Both the position numbers and the translations under genes were made by a program. From assembly GCA_964507445.1 (NCBI GenBank), contig CAZDQF010000023.1:1-64000 (forward strand): 64,000 nt of DNA. Direction: 5' to 3'. Below, piece after piece: positions 48,126-56,666 of this stretch (positions are counted from its first letter, which is position 1; each line of letters starts with the position of its first letter). The DNA is from GCA-2683135 sp964507445. GTDB taxonomy: Bacteria > Planctomycetota > GCA-002687715. The notes under the pieces were generated by a model. The model was given only the letters and a program-made list of their open reading frames with translations. It ran no database searches and was not told the DNA's origin.

Positions 48126-50797
48126 CAACGAACCCCCAGCCCCTCCGCACAGATCTTCAGGGCCTCTACGGCGTGAGGCGCGGCGTCCGCACCCTCCACA
48201 CCCCTGGCGCCGGGTTGATCGGCAGCAGCGCCCGGCAGCACGACAGCGAACGCCAGCACCGGGTCCGAGGCCGGGGCGTAGCCAACGAACCAGGCCTCGT
48301 GGACGGCTTCGCCACCAGGCCCCTGATGGTCCGCGGTCCCGGTCTTCGCAGCCACGTCCAGTCCCCGGAGCGCCGCGGAGTGGACGCGAGCCGTACCGCC
48401 GGGCCCGCAGACCTCCCTCATGCCGTGGCGCACCTCGTCCAACATCCAGGTACTGCCCGCGGGGACCAACGGCTCGCCGATCGGCAACGGAGGCCCGGCC
48501 AGCCACGGACGCACCACCCGTCCTCGGGCGATGGACGCCGCGATCCCCGCCGCCCTGATGGGCGTGCAGTGCAGGCTCCCGCCACCGATGGCGAGGTTAC
48601 GTGCGTTCGCGCCCGTCAGCAGCTGACGCCGCGGGCCCTGCACCGAGAGCCCCGGGATCGGATCGAACAGCCCCAGGCGTTCGTACGCGGCGATCATCTG
48701 GGTGGTGCCCACCCGATCTCCGACCTGATAGCAGAACTCGTTGCACGACTTGGCGAGGGCAAGGGTGATCCCGAGCGCGGGACCGTGCTGCTTGCAACGG
48801 TGGAACCGGCGGGTGCGGGTCTCGTATCCGCAATCGAAGGTGGTGTCCGCGGATATGCGCCCGGACCGGAGCCCCTCCAGGATCGTCACCGCCTTGAACA
48901 CGGACCCTGGCGGACACTGACCAGGTAGTTCGAACGCGCGGTGCCAGGCGGGAGATCGCGCGCCGTCCATGGCCAGCTCCCTGAGCCGGGTCCCGATCCA
49001 GTCCTGCCCGTAACGGGCCACCTGCCCGAGGATATCCCGGCGCATGCGTCGGGAGCCGTCGAGCGGCGCCGACGCCTCGAGGAACGCCAGCTCCTGCAGC
49101 ACCGCTCCACGGGTGAGACGTCGAGCACGGCGCAGCTCGACGCGCTCTCGTGAGGCCTGAGCCCGCATCGCCCGAGCCTCCCCCGCGTGGGTGGGGACGG
49201 GGCCCGTAGCCAGCCCCACCACCGCACCATTCCGCACGTCCACGACGGCGAGCCCGAAGGGAGCGTCGTCGGGCAACTCCTCCTGCAGTCGTCTCACCAC
49301 GTCCCTGCGGAACGACAGGGTGACGTCGTCGCCGTCCGCGGGCCGGCGCTCTTCACCGATCGAACCGTCACGATCCACGGAGACGCTGCCGTCCACACCC
49401 GACAGGCGATCCTGGAGCGCCGCCTCCGCCGCGGAGGCTCCCGTACGGCCGCGGGTCGTGACCGTCCCCACGAGCTGCTGGAGCGTAGGCGAGAGCGACT
49501 CGAACAGCTCACGGTCGCGGACGAAGCCAGGGACGATGCGGAACCCCCGCTCCTGGAGACGACCGGGCCCGACGATCAACGCCGCGACGCCCGCGGAGGC
49601 CCCGACCCCGAAGATGAAGGCCCGACCGCCACGGTAGCGGTTACGGAGGGTCCGATCCTGGCGCGCTCCGAGCACGTCGCGAAGCGGACGATCACCCAGG
49701 GTGCTTCGGAACCAGGCGTCCCGGACCCGCGCAGGGGCCAGATCGAAGAGCCCGCTCCTATCAGCCTCTTCCAGCGAGTCCTCGTCCTCACCGTCCTCCT
49801 CCCGGATCAGATCGCCCCGCCGTGGAGCGCCGAGGGTGGGCGACGGCAAACGACCCGAGAGCAACGCCGCAGCGCCCGAGACTGCGGATCGAGCCGCGTG
49901 TCTTCCCGCCGGGTCATCGAGGAACGGGAGGCGAGCCGCCCGGGCCACGGCCAGATAATCCTCGGCGGGCAAGGACCCGGGCCCGAAGGTCGGAGTCCCG
50001 AACCGCTCCTGGCTCAACAACGACATGGCCTCTGAGCGCCGGTGCATGTCGACCCACTTGATCTCCCGCCGGATCAGATGGTCCATGGCGTCCCAGGTCT
50101 CGTGGGGCGCCTCATGGCCGATGGCGACACCGACCTCCTCCACCGCGAGGAGCTCGACCTGCAAACGTGCCGTCACCTCGTCCCGAGACAGCCCCATGGC
50201 CGAGCCCAGCTCCCCGCCGCGATCCGAGACCCGCCGCAGGTCCTGCGGTCGGAAGGCCAGCCCCCGTCCTTCCAGGACGCCGAGGCACTGGCGCAGACGG
50301 TAAGAGAGCTCAGCCGGAGCACGGATGAGGTCCCCGCCTTGTGCAGCGCACAGGGACTCTCCCGAGACGGCGAGGCGCGCTCCGGTCAGACGAACCGTAG
50401 GGACCCGCAGCACCCACCGCACGAACCGGGCGGGGTCATCACGAGCGGCTTGCCTGAGCCCTTCGACGGAACGACCCTCCCCTTCTCGCGGTGATCCCGA
50501 CCTCCCGTCCAGCAGCACACGCAGATCCACCAGCGCATGGAGCAGGGAGCGCTCACGAAACGTGGAGGGGACGACCTGGACGTCAAAGGACGCGCGGTCT
50601 CGAGCGAGCGGCTGCCCTGAGGCGTCCGTCAAGGCGCCTCGCGCCGCCGGCAACGGCAGCACCACGCGCCTCGCCGTGAGGGCCTGAAGCCGGATGGAAT
50701 CGGCCGCGACGAACTGCACCCACCAGAGGCGCAGGCCGACGCACAGCACCCCACAGAGGAACAGCAAGAGCAGCAATCCCAAGCGCCGACCGAACAA
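48119..50797 (-). CDS. mrdA: Penicillin-binding protein 2 (MrdA), enlarged
   Basis: 892 residues from a TTG at 50797; elongation-specific PBP2s are usually 600-700. A signal-anchor helix (LGLLLLLFLCGVLCVGL) starts the protein. The transpeptidase domain has SVFK (PPGSVFKAVT), SCN (LAKSCNEFCYQ) and KTG (VAAKTGTADH), which crosslink peptidoglycan. The extra 250 or so residues lie between anchor and catalytic domain and are Arg/Asp/Glu-rich. A CTG at 50836 that overlaps the mreD stop as CTGA, with GGAG 5 nt upstream, is an attractive alternative start. It is coupled to rodA. Confidence 0.92.
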   Translation of the reverse strand: MFGRRLGLLLLLFLCGVLCVGLRLWWVQFVAADSIRLQALTARRVVLPLPAARGALTDASGQPLARDRASFDVQVVPSTFRERSLLHALVDLRVLLDGRSGSPREGEGRSVEGLRQAARDDPARFVRWVLRVPTVRLTGARLAVSGESLCAAQGGDLIRAPAELSYRLRQCLGVLEGRGLAFRPQDLRRVSDRGGELGSAMGLSRDEVTARLQVELLAVEEVGVAIGHEAPHETWDAMDHLIRREIKWVDMHRRSEAMSLLSQERFGTPTFGPGSLPAEDYLAVARAARLPFLDDPAGRHAARSAVSGAAALLSGRLPSPTLGAPRRGDLIREEDGEDEDSLEEADRSGLFDLAPARVRDAWFRSTLGDRPLRDVLGARQDRTLRNRYRGGRAFIFGVGASAGVAALIVGPGRLQERGFRIVPGFVRDRELFESLSPTLQQLVGTVTTRGRTGASAAEAALQDRLSGVDGSVSVDRDGSIGEERRPADGDDVTLSFRRDVVRRLQEELPDDAPFGLAVVDVRNGAVVGLATGPVPTHAGEARAMRAQASRERVELRRARRLTRGAVLQELAFLEASAPLDGSRRMRRDILGQVARYGQDWIGTRLRELAMDGARSPAWHRAFELPGQCPPGSVFKAVTILEGLRSGRISADTTFDCGYETRTRRFHRCKQHGPALGITLALAKSCNEFCYQVGDRVGTTQMIAAYERLGLFDPIPGLSVQGPRRQLLTGANARNLAIGGGSLHCTPIRAAGIAASIARGRVVRPWLAGPPLPIGEPLVPAGSTWMLDEVRHGMREVCGPGGTARVHSAALRGLDVAAKTGTADHQGPGGEAVHEAWFVGYAPASDPVLAFAVVLPGAAADQPGARGVEGADAAPHAVEALKICAEGLGVRWW

Positions 50798-50832
50798 AGC
50801 CCGTGTCCCCCCGAAAGTGCCCCAGTCGATGC

Positions 50833-51330
50833 TCAGGGCCGCTCCAGCGCGTGCCGCAGCCGGGGCATGCGCGCCACAAACCGCTGGGCCACCACGAATC
50901 CGGCTGCGGTCAGCACGATCCCGGCGCCCGCCCAAACCCAGCGAGTGTCCGTCAGCATAGTGAGCCGCCCCGGTACCCGGAAGAGCAGGAACGCTCCTTC
51001 GTGCAGGAGCGCCAGGGTGACGCCGACGATGGCGAGGGCTCCCGTGGACTCAAGGGCGAAGGCCCGCGCCGTCAGGCCGACCCCGTAGGCGAGGATGAGG
51101 TAGACCGCCGGGACCATCAGCATCCCGCCCTCCACCGTGACCCCCGCGACGCAGCCCACCATCACCGCCAGCCAACGGAGTCGATAAGCCGGGGCCTGCC
51201 CCCCGGCCACCGCCGCGATGATGAGGCCCACGGACGGCACCGCCAGCCCTGCCTCACCGAGGCCGATCTCGGCCACCGTCGCCGCCCAGGTAGCCAGCAC
51301 AGCGACCAACGTGACCGCCAGCGTCGTCAT
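50833..51330 (-). CDS. mreD: Rod shape-determining protein MreD
   Basis: 165 residues, five predicted transmembrane helices (AVTLVAVLATWAATVAEIGL, GLIIAAVAGGQAP, AVMVGCVAGVTVEGGMLM, ALAIVGVTLALLHEGAFLLF, AGAGIVLTAAGFVVA). Sequence similarity to MreD is weak, as usual for this protein, but size, topology and position between mreC and mrdA support the call. Its ATG overlaps the mreC stop as ATGA. Confidence 0.82.
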   Translation of the reverse strand: MTTLAVTLVAVLATWAATVAEIGLGEAGLAVPSVGLIIAAVAGGQAPAYRLRWLAVMVGCVAGVTVEGGMLMVPAVYLILAYGVGLTARAFALESTGALAIVGVTLALLHEGAFLLFRVPGRLTMLTDTRWVWAGAGIVLTAAGFVVAQRFVARMPRLRHALERP

Positions 51331-52517
51331 CTCCGTGCCCCCATCAGCCGCCGCCGCTCAGCCGTCCAGCGAAAGGCCGACACGTTGACCTCCTGTGGCC
51401 ATCCCTGCGCCGCCGCGGGGATGACGCCGTCCCTCACCTCCCCGGAGGCCACCAGGAGCCCCGCCGGGACCAGCTCCTGTCCGCCGGCGGTCAGCGCCAT
51501 GAGCGGCCCGTCCGGAAGCGGCTCCGCGAGCTCAAGCAGCCTCAACCGTCCCCGCCCCAAGCCCACGAGCCGTCCCCTGGCCTCGCCCCCACCACGCCCC
51601 ACGAGCGTGACCGAGACGGCGACCCCGGGATCGGTGACGCCGGCCACCATGGCGCCGCCGAAGGTCACGGAGAGGACGCGTCCCAGATAACGACCACCCC
51701 CGTGAACCGCGCAGCCTGGCACGACGTCATCAAGCGCAGCGCCGGAGATCAGGGCTCCCCTGAGCCTGCCTGCCCCCGCGAGGACCAGCTCGAAGGGGTG
51801 CTCCTCGAACATGGGCCCGACATCCCCGACGGCGCCCTCAACCCGCACCGCGGTCAGTCCATCGGGACGGGCCAGCAAGCGCACGGACGGCCGCAACCCC
51901 TCACCCACCACCTCACCCACCGGCCAGGCAGGAGAGTCCTCCTGAAAGCGCAGCGTCCGAAGCTCGTCACCGACCCGAAAGGCGCGCGGCAGATGAGCGG
52001 TGGTGACCAGGGCGACGCCCGCTCCATCTCCCCGCAGCACGCCCACCAGGCGCTCCACGTGACCGGGCAGCTCTCGGCGCACCGCGGTCCTGCTCAGCTC
52101 GACGGGCACCTGGACCCCCTCGGCGGAGAGCAGTCGAACCCGGGCGAGGTGGGTGGTCACCTTGTCCACCACTCCGAGACACCCGGATGGCGTCAGCACT
52201 CGAGCCCCGACCGTCACGCCGCACGTCGCGCCGCCCCCGAGGATCAACCACCCCCGCCGCGGGTCGTAGTCGAACACCGGCATCAAGGGCCCCGCCGTCA
52301 ACGACGGCCACGGGGTCGGTTCACGGGTCGTGGGGAGTGACCAGGGAGCCGGCCCGGTCTCCGCAGAGGACGCGGAGGATCCGGATATGGGCGCGGCCAC
52401 CGCCCTCAAGAGGGGCAACCGGATGGACTCCACCACGCTCGGCAGGAGGAACTGAAGGGCGAGCAGGCCGACCAGCAGCGACGGCGTCTTGAGCGGGTCG
52501 GGCAGGCGCACCCGCAT
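51327..52517 (-). CDS. mreC: Rod shape-determining protein MreC
   Basis: 396 residues. An N-terminal anchor helix (LLVGLLALQFLLPSVVESI) is followed by an MreC-type beta region (VGARVLTPSGCLGVVDKVTTHLARVRLLS), which links MreB to the periplasmic enzymes. The first beta barrel is recognisable; the C-terminal half (LISGAALDDVVPGCAV, RYLGRVLSVTFG) is divergent and longer than usual, and the coiled coil common in MreC is short. AGAGG precedes the ATG, 4 nt after mreB. Confidence 0.85.
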   Translation of the reverse strand: MRVRLPDPLKTPSLLVGLLALQFLLPSVVESIRLPLLRAVAAPISGSSASSAETGPAPWSLPTTREPTPWPSLTAGPLMPVFDYDPRRGWLILGGGATCGVTVGARVLTPSGCLGVVDKVTTHLARVRLLSAEGVQVPVELSRTAVRRELPGHVERLVGVLRGDGAGVALVTTAHLPRAFRVGDELRTLRFQEDSPAWPVGEVVGEGLRPSVRLLARPDGLTAVRVEGAVGDVGPMFEEHPFELVLAGAGRLRGALISGAALDDVVPGCAVHGGGRYLGRVLSVTFGGAMVAGVTDPGVAVSVTLVGRGGGEARGRLVGLGRGRLRLLELAEPLPDGPLMALTAGGQELVPAGLLVASGEVRDGVIPAAAQGWPQEVNVSAFRWTAERRRLMGARR

Positions 52518-52521
52518 GCGG

Positions 52522-53577
52522 TCAGACGTCCTCTGCGGTCTCGAGGATCTGCTTCAACAGGTCCAGGTTGTCCAGGATCGTGCCGGTCCCACGGGCGACC
52601 GCTGTCAACGGCTCCTCCGCTACGGACACGGGCACATCCACCGCCGATTGGATCCGCTTGTCCAGGCCGCGGAGGAGCGCGCCGCCGCCGCACAGGGAGA
52701 TCCCGGAGTCCACCAGGTCGGCGGCCAGCTCCGGCTCGGTCTTCTCGAGGGTGCGGCGCACCGCCTGGATGATGGCCTCCACGGGACCCAGCAACGCCTC
52801 TCGAATCTCCTCGGAGTTGATGGTGGCCGGCCGCGGCAGGCCGCTCTTGGCGTGACGCCCCTTGACCGTGAGCTGGAGCTCCTGCTCCAGGGGCCAGGCC
52901 GATCCCACTGCGATCTTGATCCGCTCCGCCGCCTGGGGGCCGATGAGGAGCTGATACTCCCGCTTCATGAAGCTGGTGATGGCCTCGTCCATCTCGTCGC
53001 CGGCGACACGAATGCTCTGGGATTCGACGACGCCGGCGAGCGCCAGCACCGCCACCTCCGTCGTGCCGCCCCCGATGTCCACCACCATGGAGGCGGTGGG
53101 TTCCTGGATCGGCATGCCGAGGCCGATGCCTGCGGCCATGGGCTCCTCGATGAGGAACACCCGCCTGGCGCCGGCACGTTCAGCCGAGTGGATGACAGCC
53201 TGCTTCTCTACCTGGGTGATCCCTGACGGGATGGCGATGACCACCTGGGGGTTCGCGAACTTGCGGTTGCCCTGGACGCGCCGGATGAAGTAGCGCAGCA
53301 TCGCCTCGCAGATCTCGAAGTCGGCGATGACCCCGTCTCGCATGGGTCGCGTGGCGCGGATGTTGCCGGGCGTCTTGCCGAGCATCTCCTTGGCCCTGTC
53401 GCCCACCGCCATGCCGCCGAGGAGCACCGTGTTGCTCCCCTTCCTGACCGCCACCACGGACGGCTCGGAAAGGATGACTCCGCGACCCGGGATGCACACC
53501 AACGTGTTGGCCGTCCCGAGGTCGATCCCCATATCGACCGAGAACATGCCGGCGACACGATCGATCAGCTTGAACAT
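52522..53577 (-). CDS. mreB: Rod shape-determining actin homologue MreB
   Basis: 351 residues. The actin-fold nucleotide motifs are all present: GIDLGTANTLV, GDRAKEMLGKTPGNI, RPMRDGVIADF, IPSGITQVEKQAV, IEEPMAAGIG, VVDIGGGTTEVAV and LCGGGALLRGL. It forms membrane-bound filaments that guide peptidoglycan synthesis. GGGGAGGAG lies 6 nt before the ATG. It is first in mreB-mreC-mreD-mrdA-rodA. Its presence implies a rod-type cell-wall elongation machine, which not all Planctomycetota keep. Confidence 0.97.
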   Translation of the reverse strand: MFKLIDRVAGMFSVDMGIDLGTANTLVCIPGRGVILSEPSVVAVRKGSNTVLLGGMAVGDRAKEMLGKTPGNIRATRPMRDGVIADFEICEAMLRYFIRRVQGNRKFANPQVVIAIPSGITQVEKQAVIHSAERAGARRVFLIEEPMAAGIGLGMPIQEPTASMVVDIGGGTTEVAVLALAGVVESQSIRVAGDEMDEAITSFMKREYQLLIGPQAAERIKIAVGSAWPLEQELQLTVKGRHAKSGLPRPATINSEEIREALLGPVEAIIQAVRRTLEKTEPELAADLVDSGISLCGGGALLRGLDKRIQSAVDVPVSVAEEPLTAVARGTGTILDNLDLLKQILETAEDV

Positions 53578-53800
53578 GGGCCGCTCCTCCCCGTCGTTGC
53601 AATCCCAAAAGCCAAGGCGAGGCTGCCCTCAGCCTCCCCACTACGTTCACGATGTGCTGGTTTGCCTGACGCGCACTTCCCCGCCCGAGGAAGACTACTC
53701 AAGTCCGGACGACAGTTGTCCGTACCCGAGCCACCAACGGCAACCCGCCCCGGAGGAAAGACCTCAGAGGCGGGAAAAGTGTATCAGAGTCTCGGTATAG

Positions 53801-53814
53801 CCGCCGGAAGGCGG
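53801..53814 (-). terminator. Small hairpin between the coiled-coil unit and mreB
   Basis: ccgcc-ttcc-ggcgg on the minus strand is a 5-bp stem 49 nt after the small membrane-protein gene. No T-run follows. The rest of the 285-bp gap to mreB shows no clear promoter; a TGATACACT on the minus strand (53786-53778) is a weak extended -10 candidate. Confidence 0.3.
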
Positions 53815-53862
53815 ACGGCCAGGGGGGAGCGGGATGCGCCCACCAACTCCCCCACGCCGGGA

Positions 53863-54039
53863 TCAGGCGAAGGGCCCGACCCCGAACCACTTGCCGAGCG
53901 CCATCTCCATCATCACCCAGCCCAAGGCGAGCGCCACCGTGGTGACGATGACCAGGCCGGAGGTGAGGGCACGGGCGTTGTCGTCGTCGGACTCGAGCAG
54001 TTCGACGTCCTCGAGGACGTCCATGTCTTGATCAGCCAT
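53863..54039 (-). CDS. Small single-pass membrane protein
   Basis: 58 residues. An acidic N terminus (MADQDMDVLEDVELLESDDD) precedes one transmembrane helix (ALTSGLVIVTTVALALGWVM) and a short end GKWFGVGPFA. GGAG lies 6 nt before the ATG. It is 22 nt after the coiled-coil gene on the same strand, so the two probably work together at the membrane. No family was recognised. Confidence 0.78.
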   Translation of the reverse strand: MADQDMDVLEDVELLESDDDNARALTSGLVIVTTVALALGWVMMEMALGKWFGVGPFA

Positions 54040-54061
54040 CTTGGACTCCTGAGCCGTCGCT

Positions 54062-54913
54062 CTAGTTGAGGGTGTTGGTGACGCGGTCACCGACCATGAC
54101 CATCTGCCCGTCCGCCACGATCGTGAGCAGACCCGCGGACTGGTTGTCGAAGACGGTGTCCACGCGCATGCGACCGATGTAGGAGGACCCGCGCACGACG
54201 TCGAACACGGCGCCGCGCACCATACCCTTGGCCTTGCCGATGTTGATCTGGACAAGCTTCAGGTTGTTGTCGGCGTTGACCACGTGCCCGGACAGCGGCG
54301 GCATCATCTCGATCTTCTCGAAGTCCACGCCCTTCGACTTGGCGTAGGCGATCATCATGTCCTTCTGAGCGCCGGCTTCCTTCTGAGCAGCGATCATCTT
54401 CTCCTGCTCGTGGATGGTGGCCTTGTGGTCTTCGATCTGCTTGTCCGCCGTCTCCTTGGCGGCCACGGCATCGGCGGCCTCCTTGGTCTTGGAGCGGTTC
54501 TCCGCGGCCAAGGCGTCGTTCTGCGAACGCAGACCGTTGTTGGCCTTCTGGAGCTCCTGGACCGAGGTGGCGTGCTCGCCGTTGGTCTGGATCAGGCGAG
54601 CGTTCTCGCCGGTCAGGTTGCTCTTGTCAGAGTTCAGGGACTTGATCTGGGTGTCCTGAGCGGTGACGGTCCCCGTCAACGTGCCCTTCTGCTCGGTGAG
54701 GGTCGAGACCTGTGACTTGAGCCGGTCGATCTCGTTGTCCTTTTCCGTGACCTGGGCGCGATGATCCTCGTTGGCCTTCTCGTGGGCCGTCTGTTCGGCC
54801 TCGAGCTGACCCTTGTAGTCGTTGTTGAGCGCGAGGAACGTCGCGGCCGCGAAGAGGAATCCTGCCGAGATCAGCAGGTTCAGCACGACGAAGACGCGTG
54901 CGACTTGACTCAT
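54062..54913 (-). CDS. Membrane coiled-coil protein with C-terminal beta domain
   Basis: 283 residues. ATG at 54913 follows GGGAG by 5 nt; upstream in-frame residues are not supported. One transmembrane helix (VFVVLNLLISAGFLFAAATF) is at about 7-27, then a coiled coil to about 195 and a small beta domain at 205-283 (SGHVVNADNNLKLVQINIG, RGAVFDVVRGSSYIGRM, GDRVTN). The layout and beta domain match the protein at 23950, which adds a BRCT-like domain. Both genes have very similar promoters. Function is unknown; an envelope or shape role is suggested only by its neighbours. Confidence 0.82.
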   Translation of the reverse strand: MSQVARVFVVLNLLISAGFLFAAATFLALNNDYKGQLEAEQTAHEKANEDHRAQVTEKDNEIDRLKSQVSTLTEQKGTLTGTVTAQDTQIKSLNSDKSNLTGENARLIQTNGEHATSVQELQKANNGLRSQNDALAAENRSKTKEAADAVAAKETADKQIEDHKATIHEQEKMIAAQKEAGAQKDMMIAYAKSKGVDFEKIEMMPPLSGHVVNADNNLKLVQINIGKAKGMVRGAVFDVVRGSSYIGRMRVDTVFDNQSAGLLTIVADGQMVMVGDRVTNTLN

Positions 54914-55032
54914 GGGTTCTCCCTTTCCAACTGTTGTGGGCCGCCCCGCGAAGGGAGCCGCCCAGGCGCCGAACGCACGCCGACCTGTGGGCGCAACGGT
55001 CCGGCAAGGCGCATCTCTTTTCCGGAGGCGCG

Positions 55033-55060
55033 ATTGTAGGAGGGTCGGATTCAGTGTCAA
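55033..55060 (-). promoter_or_regulatory. Near-consensus sigma-70 promoter
   Basis: Minus strand TTGACA (55060-55055), 16-nt spacer, TACAAT (55038-55033). It drives the coiled-coil gene starting at 54913 with a leader of about 110 nt. It is the best -35/-10 pair in the window. Confidence 0.75.
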
Positions 55061-55097
55061 GGAACCCCCGCCAGAGGAATCCCCGTCCGAAAGGAGG

Positions 55098-55121
55098 CCC
55101 CCAAACCCTGCGGGTCGGGGG
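55098..55121 (-). terminator. Hairpin after lnt
   Basis: ccccc and ggggg (55098-55102, 55117-55121) with inner ccc/ggg around tgc form a two-part stem within 30 nt of the lnt stop. No T-run is seen. Confidence 0.4.
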
Positions 55122-55129
55122 ACTTGGGA

Positions 55130-56665
55130 TCAAGCCCTCGAGAATCGGCGACGGAGGGCGGTCCAACCCACGAGAATCAGCAGGCTGAGAGGCAGCAGAG
55201 CCGGCAGGAGATCCCCTGCCCGTACCCACGCCGTCTGCCCCGAATCCAGGCGAACCCGGTCCACCAGCAGCCCCGCCACCGCCTTGCGGTCGCCCTCCAC
55301 CTCCACCGTGTGGCGATACCGACCGAACGGGTCCACGGAGGTGCTGATGCCCGTGTTGGACACCCGGAACACGCTACGCCCCGACTCCACGGCCCGGAAA
55401 CGCGTGGCCACGTGGACCAGATCCTGCTCCTGGCTCTCGCCGTACCAACCGTCGTTGGAGATGTTGACGATGAAGTCCGGATCGTGCTCGAGCATGAGGC
55501 CGCGGAACTCCCCCGGGAACACCATCTCGTAACAGATGTTGAGCCCGAACCGTGTCGGCCTCGGCCCCGCCGCCAACTCACAGACGACGAACCGATCGCC
55601 GGGGACCATGTCGGGCTCGTAACCTCCCTGCTCAACGACCTGACGGCTGAACCAAGCGCGGGCCGGCAGCCACGCGGGGACGTGCTCCCCGAGCGGGACC
55701 AGGACCCGCTTCGCGTAACGCGCCACCGGCGCTCCTTCGACGACAACGGTCGCCACGTTCTGATGGTCGCCTGCCTCCGTCACCAGGTCATGACCGAGGA
55801 CGGTCCCCTGGCCACGCCCGCTCGGTAACCAGCCCCCCCAGGCAGGCAGCTCGAGCACTCGGGACAGCGGCACGTCCGGACGGATACCGATGAAGGAGGT
55901 CTCGGCGAAGACCAGCAGGTCCGCGTCGAGCTCAGGTGACCGGCCCGCGTAGAGCTGCCGTTGGCGTTCCCAGGTGACCCTGCGGGGGACCCGTTCCTTG
56001 GCGCCCTGCTCGATGTTCCCCTGAACCCCCAGCACCAACGGTCCCTCCTCCAGTTCGTTGCCCAGCCTCGCGGCCCCACCCACGTGCAGGGTCCCCACGA
56101 CCGCGGCGGCCACGACCGCACCGACCAGCGAACCACGGTCCCTGGGCCGCAACAGCAAGGCCGCGATCGCGGCGTTGACCAGGAGCACCGCCCAGGACAA
56201 CAAGTGGACCCGGAAGATCGCGGCGGACTGGACGCCCTCCACCCACCGCCACTGGGAGTAGCCGACGCTGGACCAGGTCAAGCCCAGGAACTGGTCGCGC
56301 AACAGCTCGCAGGAGACGATCGCGAGGGGATAGACGACGACTCCGCGCATGCCGAGCCCGTAGACACATCGGTCACAGATCCACCCGCACAACCACACGA
56401 ACGGGAGCCCCAGGAGCGGGATGGCCCAGACCGCCGGCGGCGCCACGGCCCCGATCCACTGGAGCATGTACGCCAGGTGCAGGTAGTAGGCAGCCATCAG
56501 GGCCCGCGCCGTGCCGCGGCGCCGGGTCTTCTCGTGATAGGCCATCCAAGGCACGAAGGCGACCCAGGCGAGAGGCCACAGGTCGAGAGGATGGAAGGCC
56601 GCCGACACCAATCCGAGGGTCGCCACCGCGACCAGAATGTGGGTCAACACCGAGGAGCGGGTCAT
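55130..56665 (-). CDS. lnt: Apolipoprotein N-acyltransferase Lnt
   Basis: 511 residues. The N-terminal half is a multi-helix membrane domain with ALMAAYYLHLAYMLQWIG and LTWSSVGYSQW. The C-terminal nitrilase domain has the Glu-Lys-Cys triad in LLVFAETSF, YAKRVLVPLGEHVP and GLNICYEMVFP. It adds the third acyl chain to lipoproteins in the inner membrane. Lnt is typical of diderms and fits the lipoprotein genes in the window. It starts 1 nt after the radical SAM stop, so the pair is coupled. Confidence 0.95.
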   Translation of the reverse strand: MTRSSVLTHILVAVATLGLVSAAFHPLDLWPLAWVAFVPWMAYHEKTRRRGTARALMAAYYLHLAYMLQWIGAVAPPAVWAIPLLGLPFVWLCGWICDRCVYGLGMRGVVVYPLAIVSCELLRDQFLGLTWSSVGYSQWRWVEGVQSAAIFRVHLLSWAVLLVNAAIAALLLRPRDRGSLVGAVVAAAVVGTLHVGGAARLGNELEEGPLVLGVQGNIEQGAKERVPRRVTWERQRQLYAGRSPELDADLLVFAETSFIGIRPDVPLSRVLELPAWGGWLPSGRGQGTVLGHDLVTEAGDHQNVATVVVEGAPVARYAKRVLVPLGEHVPAWLPARAWFSRQVVEQGGYEPDMVPGDRFVVCELAAGPRPTRFGLNICYEMVFPGEFRGLMLEHDPDFIVNISNDGWYGESQEQDLVHVATRFRAVESGRSVFRVSNTGISTSVDPFGRYRHTVEVEGDRKAVAGLLVDRVRLDSGQTAWVRAGDLLPALLPLSLLILVGWTALRRRFSRA

Positions 56666-56666
56666 G

